Shown: in pieces, positions 26,193 through 37,735 of the stretch
Layout: each line of letters opens with the position of its first letter
How positions within the stretch are numbered: the stretch's first letter is position 1
NCBI GenBank assembly: GCA_964036155.1
Contig: OZ038423.1
Location: forward strand, 372,001 to 436,000
Direction: 5' to 3'
From: Diploscapter coronatus
Taxonomy: Eukaryota > Nematoda > Chromadorea > Rhabditida > Rhabditidae
Length of the DNA stretch: 64,000 bases
Notes under the pieces: model-generated
Databases searched by the model: none
What the model saw: only the letters and a program-made list of their open reading frames with translations
What the model was told of the DNA's origin: nothing
Position numbers and translations under genes: made by a program

Positions 26193-26884
26193 CTTAAAAC
26201 ATTGAGTGATAGGTAAAAATTAACTAGGTTACGTTGCAGAAAACCGAAGAATAGAGATTGTTTTAAATTGTAACTAGACCGGGCTTTCGACTGGAAAATG
26301 AATCAAAGCATGCTGCCTTTAGCAGTCAATGGTAGTCAAAGTTTTACTTCAAAGAAATACTTTTGATGTATGTTAAAAATCAAGCTTTCAAAATTTAAAA
26401 ACTATGATAATACTGGACATCTTGTTATAACTGAACATAAGATGGAAAATTAGCGAATAAAAACGCCTAATGAATTTTCATAACACTTGAAAGGAAGTGC
26501 TTTTCTCCGAAGAAAGGAAATAATTCAAAGAAGACACAGAATAATAACATAAGGCGAAATGTTTTGTTTAGGCTGAATTTTCCTCAAGCGATGCTGAATT
26601 CGGGATTTACATGCGCCGCTTCATTTTCTTCCCTCCTTTCGGCAAAAACCGCAGGGCCGTTTTTCAAAGCACGGCGCTTTTTTCCAAATGATATGCATTA
26701 GAAAACGACTAATTTGAGATGGAAAAGTTTGGGGTTAGAAAATTTGTTGGGTTAACCTAGTTTTGGATTGAAAAATTGAACTGCAGTCATAATAATTTAA
26801 AAAATTAAATGCAGAGAAAGATGTGTTGAGACAGATCGATCTTTAAATTATAGTGAAAATAGCGACAACTGAGAAATGATCGAG

Positions 26885-26985
26885 GGGATGACGATGAGAA
26901 CGTGAGCTATCTTCTCCCACACCATTTCCCTCTACTTCCCTCCCTCGCCTGTCCCTAACTATAGCGCGCACGTCATCACGTCGTT
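26885..26985. repeat. Degenerate hairpin, pyrimidine-rich centre
   Basis: Weakly paired arms (GATGACGATGAGAACGTGAG against ACGTCATCACGTCG). The centre CACACCATTTCCCTC and CCCTAACTATAG match the centres of 43336 and 8160 copies, which is the better evidence that it belongs to the group. Confidence 0.4.
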
Positions 26986-27286
26986 GCGCCATTTCAACAA
27001 TTGCCAAAATAGCGCCGTATGTTTAAACGTGATTGACTTTAATGGATATCAATAGAGATATATGAAATTCGTTGAAACTCAGCTTTAAGTATTTTGTGAT
27101 TCAATCGCGAAACTGTGAAATGATAAAGCTTGAAAGTTTCGATGAGTCCATTGACTGAATGTAGTCAAATTCGATAGCAATAGGAACATTTAAAAAAAAC
27201 TTACGTGATTTTACCACTTCTCAATAAACACACGCATATTCAGGAAATAAAATCATTGAAAAATACGTCGGCTTTTTGGAAAAAAA

Positions 27287-30200
27287 TCATGCTTTCGGCC
27301 TACCGGGCTTGACCCCTTGGTTGTTGAGCAGAAGTAGCAACTCCAGTGTTTCTTCTTGAGAGAGCGGGTAATACCTAAAATATGTGCATCAGTTAAAATA
27401 TGCCTATGTTCGAAAACGCTAAATTTTGACTTTTTTTACCACATCATCGATAAAAACGTTTCTGTGGGTCTAATTTTTCCTACTTTTTCCTAAAAAGTAG
27501 AATATTTTAAATGAAAAATAAATTTTATCGATGTAGTGATAAGTCCAAGCTAAAATTCGAACCTAAATCAAAAGATTTTTGATTCCAACCGATTTCAACA
27601 CACGGAAATTATGACTAAAAATAGACATGTTACGAAAATTATTGTTGATCAAATTAACTAGCTAATCAAAATTCTCGAGGTTTGTGATTAGTTAGTGAAA
27701 CGGATTTTGAAGGATAAATTTCAAATTGTACGACTTAACTTCTATTAATCATCATGAAGTCTTAAAATTCAACAATATTTGTAAATTTACACATTTAAAT
27801 AAATACCGCTGTCTAAAACCGCCGCCTCTAGATTTCCTACTTGTGGTTGATGTTTGAAGTAGTGGCACCTAAAATGAACACTTTTATATAAAAAAAAACC
27901 TTAATTTTAAAATATCCACCAAAAATACGCGTTATCTCAAGCGATAAATCTCTGCACTTCATTAGTCATAATTGGCTCATTAATATTCCGCAAAATATAG
28001 GATGAGAATATTTTGCGACAACAATAATATTTGGTAGTTTTTTTTGCATAATCAAGTTCCTTATTATATTAAAGAAGAAAAAATATTTAGCATTGAATAA
28101 AAGTGAGCAGACTTAATTTTTCAACTCTGGAAAGGAAAAAAGACTTTTTACTAGATTCTAATCCTGAAAGTTCTTGTAAAGCTCATAATTTACATAAGTC
28201 AACTTTCATCAATATCATTAATATCGTTCAGCATCCTAACTTTGCAAAAAACGAGACGGAGCTAATTTTTTTTTTATTTTCCAAACTTTGGCATCGTTCT
28301 TACTCGATCCAGCGCAGTTAGATCCTCGTGGCTGATCGAGTGTTGGAGTGGTAGCATAGAAAAGGCCCGAGGCCTTGAGCGAGTTCGTAGTAGGCCCTGC
28401 AAACATTTTGACATTACCAAAAATATCTAGTGCAAAATCTGCTCCAATGCTAAATATACGATGAAACTTAGTAGTGGAGCAGAATTTCGGATTTTCCAAA
28501 TTATCTGACCAGATCAGGGCCTATTGTAGTTTTTACCATAAGTTTACCATTGCCAGTTTGTAGCTTTTTACCAGATGCGTAAACGTAGTGCATGTGATAT
28601 AGGGCATAGGGATAGGGCCAGGTAGGGTGCTTTTTTGCCAAAATAATCTACTCCCTACCTGGTCCTATCCGTATGCCCTATATAGCATGTACTATGTTTG
28701 TGAATATGGTAAAACTACAAACTGGCAATGGTAAACTCATGATAAAAACTACAAATTGATCAGTTTGAAATATGAGTTGATACCAACCTCAGACAGAAAC
28801 ATATTTGTAGCGGCTTTTTAAGTTTAGAGAATTAAAGAAATTTTTGAACGTTTCAAAACAACAAACGAATATCTTTGCAGACGAAATGGCGCTATTTGCT
28901 TAAGATTTCTCGCGGCCTAACTTCCTTATACGCAAAACGGGTAATTCAGGAATCCGATTACAAAATCAAACAAGAAAAGGACGTGAATTTTAGAAAAAAG
29001 CATTCATTCAAATGCTTAAATTTTGATTTATCTTGAAGGAAAAGCTTGGTCCAGGTGTCAAAAATATTTGGCACCTAAGCCACCTTGGAATAAATACGTC
29101 AAAATGACTTTTTCCTAAAACTTAACGCTTCATGCTTCCTTAATCTCAGAAAAACGAAATAAAAATGCTCATATATCGAAAATCTAAGGAGTAATTCAAA
29201 AAAAAATATATGCAAGATCGAACCAAACTTTCACGATAATTTAAAATTAAATGGAAAAAATGATCCTAAAGTACATATTCTTCAGATGAATTTTCAAGAC
29301 CTGGGCCAAAATGCCCGCGCAATGGTCCCTTCTGCGGACTAATTTGATTATTGGCTCATGTGCGAAATTCATATTTAGACCATATAAGAAGAAAAAGACG
29401 CTCAAAGAAGGGGGATGCAAAATTAGTGAGCCGTAGAGATTAGAAAAAAAAAACCCACAATAATCAATGAGCAACCAAGCTATTTTCACAACAATTCGAG
29501 GAAATTAAATGATTCAAAATTTGTTATATTCTAATGCATTAAATATTTTAGCTAATACGAGAAGTAGTTGATTGAGAAATAATATATAAAGATTATTGAA
29601 TATGATTCAGAAAATTGAATCTAAAAATTGAGGCTCGATATTAATTATAACGTTGATTTGTTTCATAAATTAAATGGAAAAAAACATCAACAAAACTCAG
29701 AAACCATGACAATAAATGAAGTGAAGAAAACCTTTGATAGTCCAAGAGTAGCCCTCAATAATGCATGAAACTCGTTCTTTTTGGACGCCTTTTACCTAGG
29801 ATAATTTAGCGTTCGCATACGAAATTAGGTAACAAGTATAGAAATGTTGCCTCGTAACATTCTATGCTGCAAGAAGTTGCTAAAGTCAATCGCCTAATTC
29901 ATTTTTGAAGCTTCGGAGAAATCTAGGTAAACGAGCATTTTAGAGACCACTATAGTAAGTTTCGTAAGATTTTCCGAAAGAAAGAAACAGCCCTGACAGA
30001 ATCGCGGAAAGTTTATAATTGGTGAAGACAATCATTTCTGGGACGTATAAAATTTAAACATTAATCATGAATATTCGGTTATTATAGAAAATTTGATCTT
30101 TTAATTAAGAGACGAAAGTCATCGCAAGTAACTAATGACTGAATTATTGAGGGAAATAATTTGTAAAACATAAAACTCGGAATGAATCATGAAAATTCGC

Positions 30201-31452
30201 TCTCTCGCAGCTGAGTTTCATACATTGATAGATCTACTCCCACAACCCTATCAAACGTGAAATTTCTCTCGCTTCGGCTCACCTTTCAATTTCTCTATAT
30301 CAAATCATTAATAAAGATCCGGCGAAAAAACGGATATAAAAGAGGAATCAAAAAATATCTCAGGCGCTTTTCAATATGCTATGTTAATCCACACGTAAAA
30401 GTACGAGAACGAGCTTCACGAAAGAACAAGAGAAAAAGGATAACTTGCTAAAATCTTAAAATTATCCTAGACGATTGTTTCCCATTTCCTATGCTAATAC
30501 ATGGGCTGAGGGATAGGACGCAGAGGAGGAGAGTGAGAGGAATTTTCTAAAATCTTGAAGCTATGGCAGACGGTTTTCTTGTTGCTATGTTAATACACGG
30601 AGACGAGTGATAGGGCGCAGAGAGTGAGGAAGTGGGGAAAAAGAAACTTACCGAGGCGAAGAACCCGCCAGTTGTTGCTGGGCTCAGACCGAACTGCATT
30701 TCCGTGTGCAGGTTTTGAGCGATGTGCTGCACCATCAGTGGTGGCGCCATCACCAACGGCGTCAGAGGCTGCAAAATTTCAACTTATGCTAATTTTTTTG
30801 CGTGATCTAACAAATTAAGCTAACCCAGGTTAACGCTAATTTGGCTATTTCAGAGCATACTCTAGGCACCTTCCCTGTAATGTGACACCCGTGAACTTGT
30901 GTATTTTTTCAAGCGTTGTGTAAAACACACGATGATGCATATTGTTTTGCGAACGCGATTTATCGATTTCTTCATTTTTATGCGCATACGTTTCACGCAA
31001 TTTGGTGTTGATGTTCGAAAAATATATAACAATTCCGCTTTTGAATTATGGGAATAGTAAATATTTGCAAACTTGAACTTCCACATATCAACATTATCAT
31101 GATGATATCATTTCATCGCGATATAATCTAGTCAATTCTAAAAGCATTTTCGTCAAACGGAAATAAACTAGGAGATAGGGTGCGGGGTTCTCTGACGATC
31201 CTCCTCCCTAGGTCTGAATCTAGTTCATGCATTTCCATTTCATCACTTTCAACGTACTCAGTGTGCTCTTATCGTCATATAGTCTAGAAAAACACAAACT
31301 ACTCTCAGTTTCCTTATGAGTGCCATGATTTCAATAGAATTGCTCACGTCAGGCTGCCGATGTAACTGTGCCTCGTTCTGTTGTTGGACGTATCTAGCTG
31401 TCCGCGCTGTGCTGCTAGGCACCAATTGTGGGAGGTTGATCGGGAATACCAT
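27287..31452 (-). CDS. Five-exon model, unrecognised product (154 aa)
   Basis: Exons 31452-31348, 30768-30652, 28396-28304, 27868-27807 and 27374-27287 have GT-AG borders, consistent phases and sum to 155 codons with a stop. The product begins MVFPINLPQLVPSS, is Gln/Pro/Thr-rich, has a region HSISHEDLTALDR and ends with a leucine run (EETLELLLLLNN) and VKPGRPKA. The start codon is internal to an exon that extends to 31489, and other frames in that exon are also open, so the 5' end is doubtful; the last exon also has a possible donor (GTAGGC) that would let the message continue toward 26 kb. No domain is recognised. Confidence 0.35.
28526..28755. repeat. Long hairpin with ~100-bp arms
   Basis: GTAGTTTTTACCATAAGTTT through TGGTAAAACTACAAACTGGC and beyond: most of 28526-28635 is complementary to 28650-28755, including GGCATAGGGATAGGGCCAGG against CCTGGTCCTATCCGTATGCC. 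It contains tandem inner pairs and lies in an intron of the unrecognised minus-strand model. Confidence 0.85.
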
Positions 31453-31582
31453 CTTCTGGGATCAAATAGTTGAGTATCTCCTCGTAGTTCTGAAAAGTGC
31501 TGATATAGTTTTACGTTAATCATCATATAATTTAATTTGTTTAATTGTGCCTACTTTAAAATTATATTGTGTCACTTATATA

Positions 31583-31833
31583 GAAGCTCTTCCAGAAACG
31601 TTTACTTTTTCCGAGCCTCTCATAATTTCTCCATTTTTAATGCTCTCTCGTCTCCGCTGCCCAAGCACATAATGCAGAAATGCGCGAATCTTCCTCTCAT
31701 GACGGAGTATGATGCAGTGGATAGCGAGTTAGATTTTTGCCCTTTCTTGACTGATAATCAAGGTGGTGTCTCTAGTTGAAAGAGAGAGAGAGCGTAGAGG
31801 AGCTTGAAAAAGTAAACGGTTCTGGAAAAGCTA
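31583..31833. repeat. Hairpin with ~55-bp arms and long spacer
   Basis: AGCTCTTCCAGAAACGTTTA and following TTTTTCCGAGCCTCTC pair with GTAGAGGAGCTTGAAAAAG and TAAACGGTTCTGGAAAAGCT. The right arm is preceded by an (AG)n run. The spacer of about 130 bp is unpaired. Confidence 0.8.
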
Positions 31834-31848
31834 GGGTGGTACACTCAC

Positions 31849-32009
31849 GTTCGTTTTTTTCCTCCCAGATCCTGGGAACTGATCTGGGATCGACTGGGAC
31901 TGATGATTTGTGATTGGAGCGGGAGATTGATGGGTTGCTTGATTGAAGGGCAGATCCACTAATTGCCAGCTGATTGGTGTTGAAAGGAAGAAAATCAAAA
32001 GGATGGCAT
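31849..32009 (-). CDS. Candidate coding exon, unrecognised
   Basis: A 161-nt segment with a TTTCAG acceptor and a GTGAGT donor, open in one frame (FDFLPFNTNQLAISGS, then Ser/Pro-rich, ending IWEEKNE). It can join in phase to the acceptor at 31489. A second frame is also open, and composition is low-complexity, so coding status is uncertain. Confidence 0.3.
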
Positions 32010-34348
32010 CTGAAACAAAAAATGTCGAAATGTTTTGAGTAGTGCGAAAAAAATCAACGTGAAAATGGTGCAGATTTTTTTCAATCAATTTTTTTCGAAT
32101 ATGCCCAAGGAATGACACACAAAGAATATAATTTGAAAAAAAAACTGAGTTTAAGCTATGTGATTTCTGAAACATAGAAAAATAACCAAACAAGAAATTT
32201 CATTTCTAAATAAATTCCTAACTTCAGAGTCCATCTATTTCAACCTCCACTCAAGAAAATTCATTAAATGCGCTTTTTTCGAGCTTCTGCAAAGAAGTCA
32301 ATCAAAAAAGTGCCTAATTCCAGAAATAAGAGTTGAAAATCGAAAAAAAAACTGTCAAACTCCAAAATCTTCGCAATTTTTAGAGTTCTAATCAAAAAAT
32401 GGCATCAGTGTTCCGGGTTTACAACAGACAAAAAGGAAATTCAAAGTCCTATTTTGAAACTCCATTGCATGAAATGCGATAATTAGTCAACAAATGTCGA
32501 GCCCAAGTTTGAAGTTCCAATTATCCAAATGTTCCCCAGAATTTAGATAATTACTCCAAACTTCTCAAGAAAGTTACAAAAAATCGGTGGAATCTCAAAA
32601 AATGTGTCCCGAAAATCTGACATGAAAGTATCATAGATCCAAAAATGCTCTCGTCTTCGGCTAAGATTGGCCTTGATATGACCGCGCGTGCGCGCGAGAA
32701 AAATCTGGGAGGGGGCTAACTTTGAAAATTGTGTCCGGAGATTATGGGGCCAATTTTCGCAACATCAAATGCGGCCCATTTTAAGGATATTCAAAAACTC
32801 GTCCGAAGGCGCTGATTTTCGCGGAGATATCACTGAGATTTCGGAGATTTTGAGAAGGGGCTGAAATTTGGTGGGCAGAAAAAACTCCGCGCAGACTCAC
32901 TCGCTCGTCGACGGACCCTCCCTCCACTCCAGAAGGAAGTGTCTAACAGCATAATCACCCTAGGGGCACATCCGTGTCTGGTTTTCCCGACCCTCCCATT
33001 TTGGAGCACTATTATCCTCACTATTTCTCACCATCTATTTCTCAGACCCTCTTATTCAACCCCGTTATTTATCCCTTATATGTGTCGGGTCAAAAGCTTC
33101 ATTGACATTTGCGCTGGAGAAATAGCACGCAAATTTTAGAAAGTTAGAAAAGTTGTGGTAAGCTTGAAAAAATAAATGCATTGCAAAAAACGACTTACTC
33201 GAAAACAAATATAGTGGTTCGGATTTTCTTTCAAGCCTGATTCCTCGTCCGTTCCGAACATTTTGAAGGACCGTAAAATAAATTTCGGCTCTAAACTTTG
33301 CATGAATTTGCATTTCTGGATGATTTGAAAAATACCCTATCCAGACAAAAAATCCCTATGATTTCATTTTTCTCCACCAAAGTTCTGCACTTAAATTCAT
33401 CACGTTGCTAATTGAACCCTTTGATCATATCGGTAGACGAGTTCATAAAACATCTGAAACATCAAATATTTTCAAAATAGTCACGGCGAAAAGGTTCAAA
33501 ATACAGCAATTTTTCCCCCGTTTGATTTTGGAAGATCAGCGCCAATTGAATTCGGGAGGTAAAAGTATATGAAAATCGGAGGAAACATCGAAATAAAATA
33601 TTATTCAAATTTGAGAGAACCAGACATTTCGAAAATGATAAGAGATAGCCGAAATTCGAGAGGAAAAGAAGAACGCGCTATTTTCTGGGAGAATTTTAGA
33701 GAGCAAGAGTGCACAACTACGCACGAGGAGTGAGAGAAATTAGCATAATCTTCAGGGGCAGATGTCATTGAAATCGCAAAAAAAATCCGTGAATTTTGGG
33801 AGAGTAGCCGCAAAAAAAGGAGAAACGACAGGACAAAACTCGAGTCTTCCATCATGTACAATGTAACACAGACGGACGAATGCAAGGCGGCAAGTGGTCG
33901 GCCAAAAGATTCGCGTTAGGATTAATGTGTTTTTTTTTCAATTTTTATTATTATTTAGTTTTTCTGAGAAAATGCATTCTGCTGTAGTATTGTTTTAATG
34001 ACTATTCGAAAAAATTAAAACATTTTTAATCTTACCACAAGAAATTTTGAAACCTCAAAAAACCATCTATCATTGATTATTTGTTTCTTTATCCGTGACG
34101 TCGTATTTTGTTATTGTATGCACACGCGTTTTCTGGCTCCTTTTGTGCAAATTTTCACGCACATTTCCAGCCCCGAATATCAAAACATCAAATTTTATCA
34201 TCCTCGTTTTTCTCTATAAAATAGTATCAAGCGGCCTGGTTTCAGATAAATTGCCAACATTCGACATCAAATCGTGTTTTACTGTATCAATTGATCAAAT
34301 TGACTCATAATCCTATTCTCTACCACCTTGAGAAATATTTTTTAAGCT
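32010..34348. other. Intergenic region between divergent transcription units
   Basis: Separates minus-strand candidate exons from the plus-strand CLN7-like gene, so it probably holds promoters for both. It includes a short alternating CG-rich patch near 32680-32696 and pyrimidine-rich sequence near 32910-33050 with two ACTATTTC/CTATTTC words. No exon is supported. Confidence 0.4.
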
Positions 34349-37300
34349 ATGAAGCATAATGGTATCATAGAAAAGTGAGTTTAATTTTTCCAAAGACAGC
34401 TTAAGCCATAAGCGTTACCATTATAACACTTTGCCATTCCAGAAATCCCATAGAGCCTATAAAATGCGAGAAGAAAACGGAATGGGTGTCCTTAGCTATT
34501 GCCAGCGCCGTTACATTCTTCGCCGCTGTTCAATTTACAATATACTTTTCTTCAATTTGGCCTTACCTTCTTCAGGTACCACTTTATACCACTTTGTTAC
34601 AATTTGGTAGCTTTGGTACCATTCCAGCTGGACTCTACAATATCCGAGGAATTCTACGGTTACATTAACGCTATTTATAGTTTAGCCCAAGCTATATCAT
34701 GCCCACTATTTGGGTTCATCGCAAATCGCATAGGACAATGTAGGGTACCAATCTTGCTGGGGTTTGTTACCGTTTTACTACCACTTAGTTGCGTTTTAAC
34801 GGTTATTCAGGATCATTCTAATGATCATTGGTAATATGCTCTATGTTTCGACCGAGATTTTGCCTTATCCTTCTAAATGGTGCATTTTCGTCGCCAGATT
34901 GGTCACTGGATTCGGGGCAGGTGGGAAAAGTTGCCAAAAATTAGGTCCCCCAGTATTTACACAGACGAATAGGGAGGGCAGGGAATGCGGGAAAAGCGGA
35001 GAAATAAGAAAAAGCCATCTGTGTCTGTTATCCGTCTGTAAATACAGAGGGCCAAAACATTATCACATATGAAAAATTAGGTATCATTGCGATCTTAAAA
35101 ACCTACGCTGTAACGGCTTCTACCGTCGAGGATCGGTCTAGATCAATAGCTTTGAATTCCGGCGCCTTTGCTCTGGGTTTAACCGTGGGACCGGCGATTC
35201 AGATAGTTTTCAATCCTATTGGCTATCCTGGATTTCATAGTTCAGGTACGTTCCATTAGCTTTGAATACTTGATTGCCAAAATAACTTCTGAGAAGAAAA
35301 TATTCGAAAGCTTGAAAAATGCATGCAATTTTTTTTTCAAAATATGACCATATTTGAAAATGCTCGAGTTTTAGGCGGAGTAGGCGTTGATATGTACACG
35401 GCTCCGGCTTACTTTGGGATCCTGCTAAATGTAGGATGTTTCCTAGCGGTTTTCTTCGTATTCCGAGAATCCACCGTGGGAATAAAAGCGAAAGTCCAAA
35501 CGGAAAATGGTAAAACTTTCTGAATTATTTAAAATCAGAAGCCCCCAGGCACTCAAACCATGCCAAATAGGATAAGAGCTGGTCAGAAAACATATTTTGC
35601 TAAAATATATTGACATGCTTGAGAACTTGTGGTTTCCAAGTTGTCCTGGTTTTCATTTTTTTTTCGATTTTTATCTGGGATTTTTAGAAGATCACGCCAG
35701 GTTTTTCGCCTTGCCGAAATTCGACATGATTGGTGTTTTCGTGTGCATCGCTACGAGATTCGCCCAGATGTTTGTCATCACGAACCTAGAAACGTAAGTT
35801 AATTTATATGTATTAAAATAATGGCGCACAGACCACCAATAAACTAGGTAAACATAAATGATACCTCTAAAATTGAAACATTCATTTTTTGTTATAAAAT
35901 ATTTCTTCGTAGACTGTCAATAACTATATGAACTAATTTAAACACATAACTATTCAGAATAGGGCCTCCGCTATCGATGACGATGTTTAGTTGGAATAAG
36001 CAGGATACGGTTCGGTATAATTCGCTTCAGCATCTAGGTTTCGGCGCAGTTTCATTCGTTATTTATGTGTTTAGCGTCAAGTATGATCTCGGGAAAAAGT
36101 GAGCGGTTTTAATCAATATATTTTTTATCATATCTACTCTCCATTGTCCTCGATATGAGCCTTGTCATATGACACCCTGCGGCTATAACCTGCGAATGCG
36201 ACGCATCGAGACTAGAGGAAAATAAGAAGGAGCAGAGCAAAAACGAGAGCAGACACATAGGCTAAGGCTCGTGGATACCCTTTTTTGCAAGGATTCATCT
36301 CGGAGACGATGGAGAGTATTATTTTGGAATCTAACACATAACGTGCTTGTACATATGTGTTCATCAATACTTTTCAATAATATTTAAAAGAAGATAATTA
36401 TAGTATCGATATCGATATATCATTTGTATCATCACCTTTTTTGCAACCAAGCATCACTTCTATTGCGTTCTCTATCACTATTTTTCAATAGCGACAAGAA
36501 TTAATCCCAACGTCATTCGCCGAAATAACGCTGCTAAGTTCAGAATCAATCATCGAATTGGCACGATATGTGGCCTCTCGGGTCTCGTGATTTTCCACCT
36601 TTTGACATTTCCCTGGTGGGGCATGACAAGGAAAATCGACTATCAGCAGGAATGTAAGGAATAAAAGAAATCGGACATCGACAACAAATTCTGAAATCGA
36701 TGTCCGAGTTTCAGAGAAATGTCAAAATTGATTGTCGGAATTTCGAAATTCAGACATCGAAATCAACGGCACCCTCGTCAAAAATCCCGACCCACTTGGG
36801 TGCAAACCGTCGTTCGATTGGTATGATTTTAATCAAACCAAATTAGAGCACCATGATATTCTATTTGTTTTATCTTGAGAGCCTTATATTTCGAATTTAG
36901 GTGTCAATATACCCCTCGAATAAACGAGTATCTCTACGTTATTTCTTACATGACCATTTGTGGGTTGTCATTTTCACTAATCAACGTATCGATGAATACG
37001 GTGTTCTCAACGATGCTGGGTCCAAGGAATCAAGGAACTATGCAGGTTGTTTACTTTGATACCTGAGGGTGTGCTAATTATTCAATTTTAGGGTATATTG
37101 CTATTGAGTGGCAGCACGGCTAGGATGTGCGGTCCTATATTTGTCGCTAATTTGTTCACCAAATTTGGACCTAGGTAATACGATTTGTCGGTGTTAAAAT
37201 GCAAATTACTTCGATCGCTAAACGTTTTCTCAATGAACTCATGAAATGTGAAAGTACATTATGTTTCATAATTTATCATTGTTAAAATGAGATAAGTATT

Positions 37301-37735
37301 TATGATTGTATTATTTCGAGTATTTCACACAAATATTAAACTATGTTTCGTATTTTTCAAGGCAAAAATAGACTTTATGACGATGATTCCAAAAGTGTTT
37401 ATAGGGCGCGTTCACATTTTTGGCATCGTGTCAACGTCAAGTGATTTTACGTGCAAATTTTTGCACACGCTCGACATTGATATATCATAAATTTACACGT
37501 AAAATCTCTTAACATTAACACGATGTCGAAAACTATGAATACGCCCGTAAGTTTCCCAGCGAGAATGAAAAAGAAAACATTCAGACCAGCCTGGGCGATG
37601 GAGATTGTGTTCGCTGGCACGGCTGCTGCTCTGTGGATCATATTCTATCACCGACTAGTTCCGCTGAAACTCCCAGAGCATCTAAAACAAGGCGAGCGTT
37701 ATAAGTCCAAACATGGACCCGTGTACAAATTTTAA
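34349..37735 (+). CDS. CLN7/MFSD8-like major facilitator protein
   Basis: A multi-pass membrane protein of the major facilitator superfamily; family members sit in lysosomal membranes and human MFSD8 loss causes CLN7 disease (family knowledge). Thirteen exons: 34349-34374, 34443-34575, 34628-34761, 34811-34920, 35081-35245, 35375-35509, 35688-35793, 35958-36098, 36499-36652, 36754-36830, 36901-37045, 37092-37174, 37585-37735. They sum to 520 codons including TAA (519 aa, human protein 518). Diagnostic matches to MFSD8: IWPYL in helix 1, the helix-2 segment YSLAQAISCPLFGF, the VARLVTGFGAG motif, VDMYTAPAYFGILLN, the acidic/Cys loop DPLGCKPSFDW, and the C-terminal FTKFGPRPAWAMEIVFAG. Four introns are only 46-68 nt. 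The start follows a T-rich tract; introns at 34921 and 37175 carry hairpins. No broken exon. Confidence 0.93.
34944..35053. repeat. Intronic hairpin in the CLN7-like gene
   Basis: Arms GGTCCCCCAGTATTTACACA-GACG and CGTCTGTAAATACAGAGGGCC; the purine-rich inner part AATAGGGAGGGCAGGGAATG resembles the loops of the other hairpins. It fills most of the intron 34921-35080. Confidence 0.85.
37395..37551. repeat. Intronic hairpin in the CLN7-like gene
   Basis: About 60-bp arms: TATAGGGCG, TTTTGGCATCGTGT and GATTTTACGTGCAAATTT pair with AAATTTACACGTAAAATC, ACACGATGTCGAAAA and CGCCCGTAA. It ends about 33 bases before the acceptor of the last exon (37585). Confidence 0.85.

Noticed and set aside
36660..36760. 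Repeated GACATCGA/CGATGTCC words in a CLN7-like intron
   Set aside because: GGACATCG and CGATGTCC form only an 8-bp stem, and the right-hand copy runs into the exon at 36754. A related word pair near 9200 is also short. Not enough for a hairpin element call.
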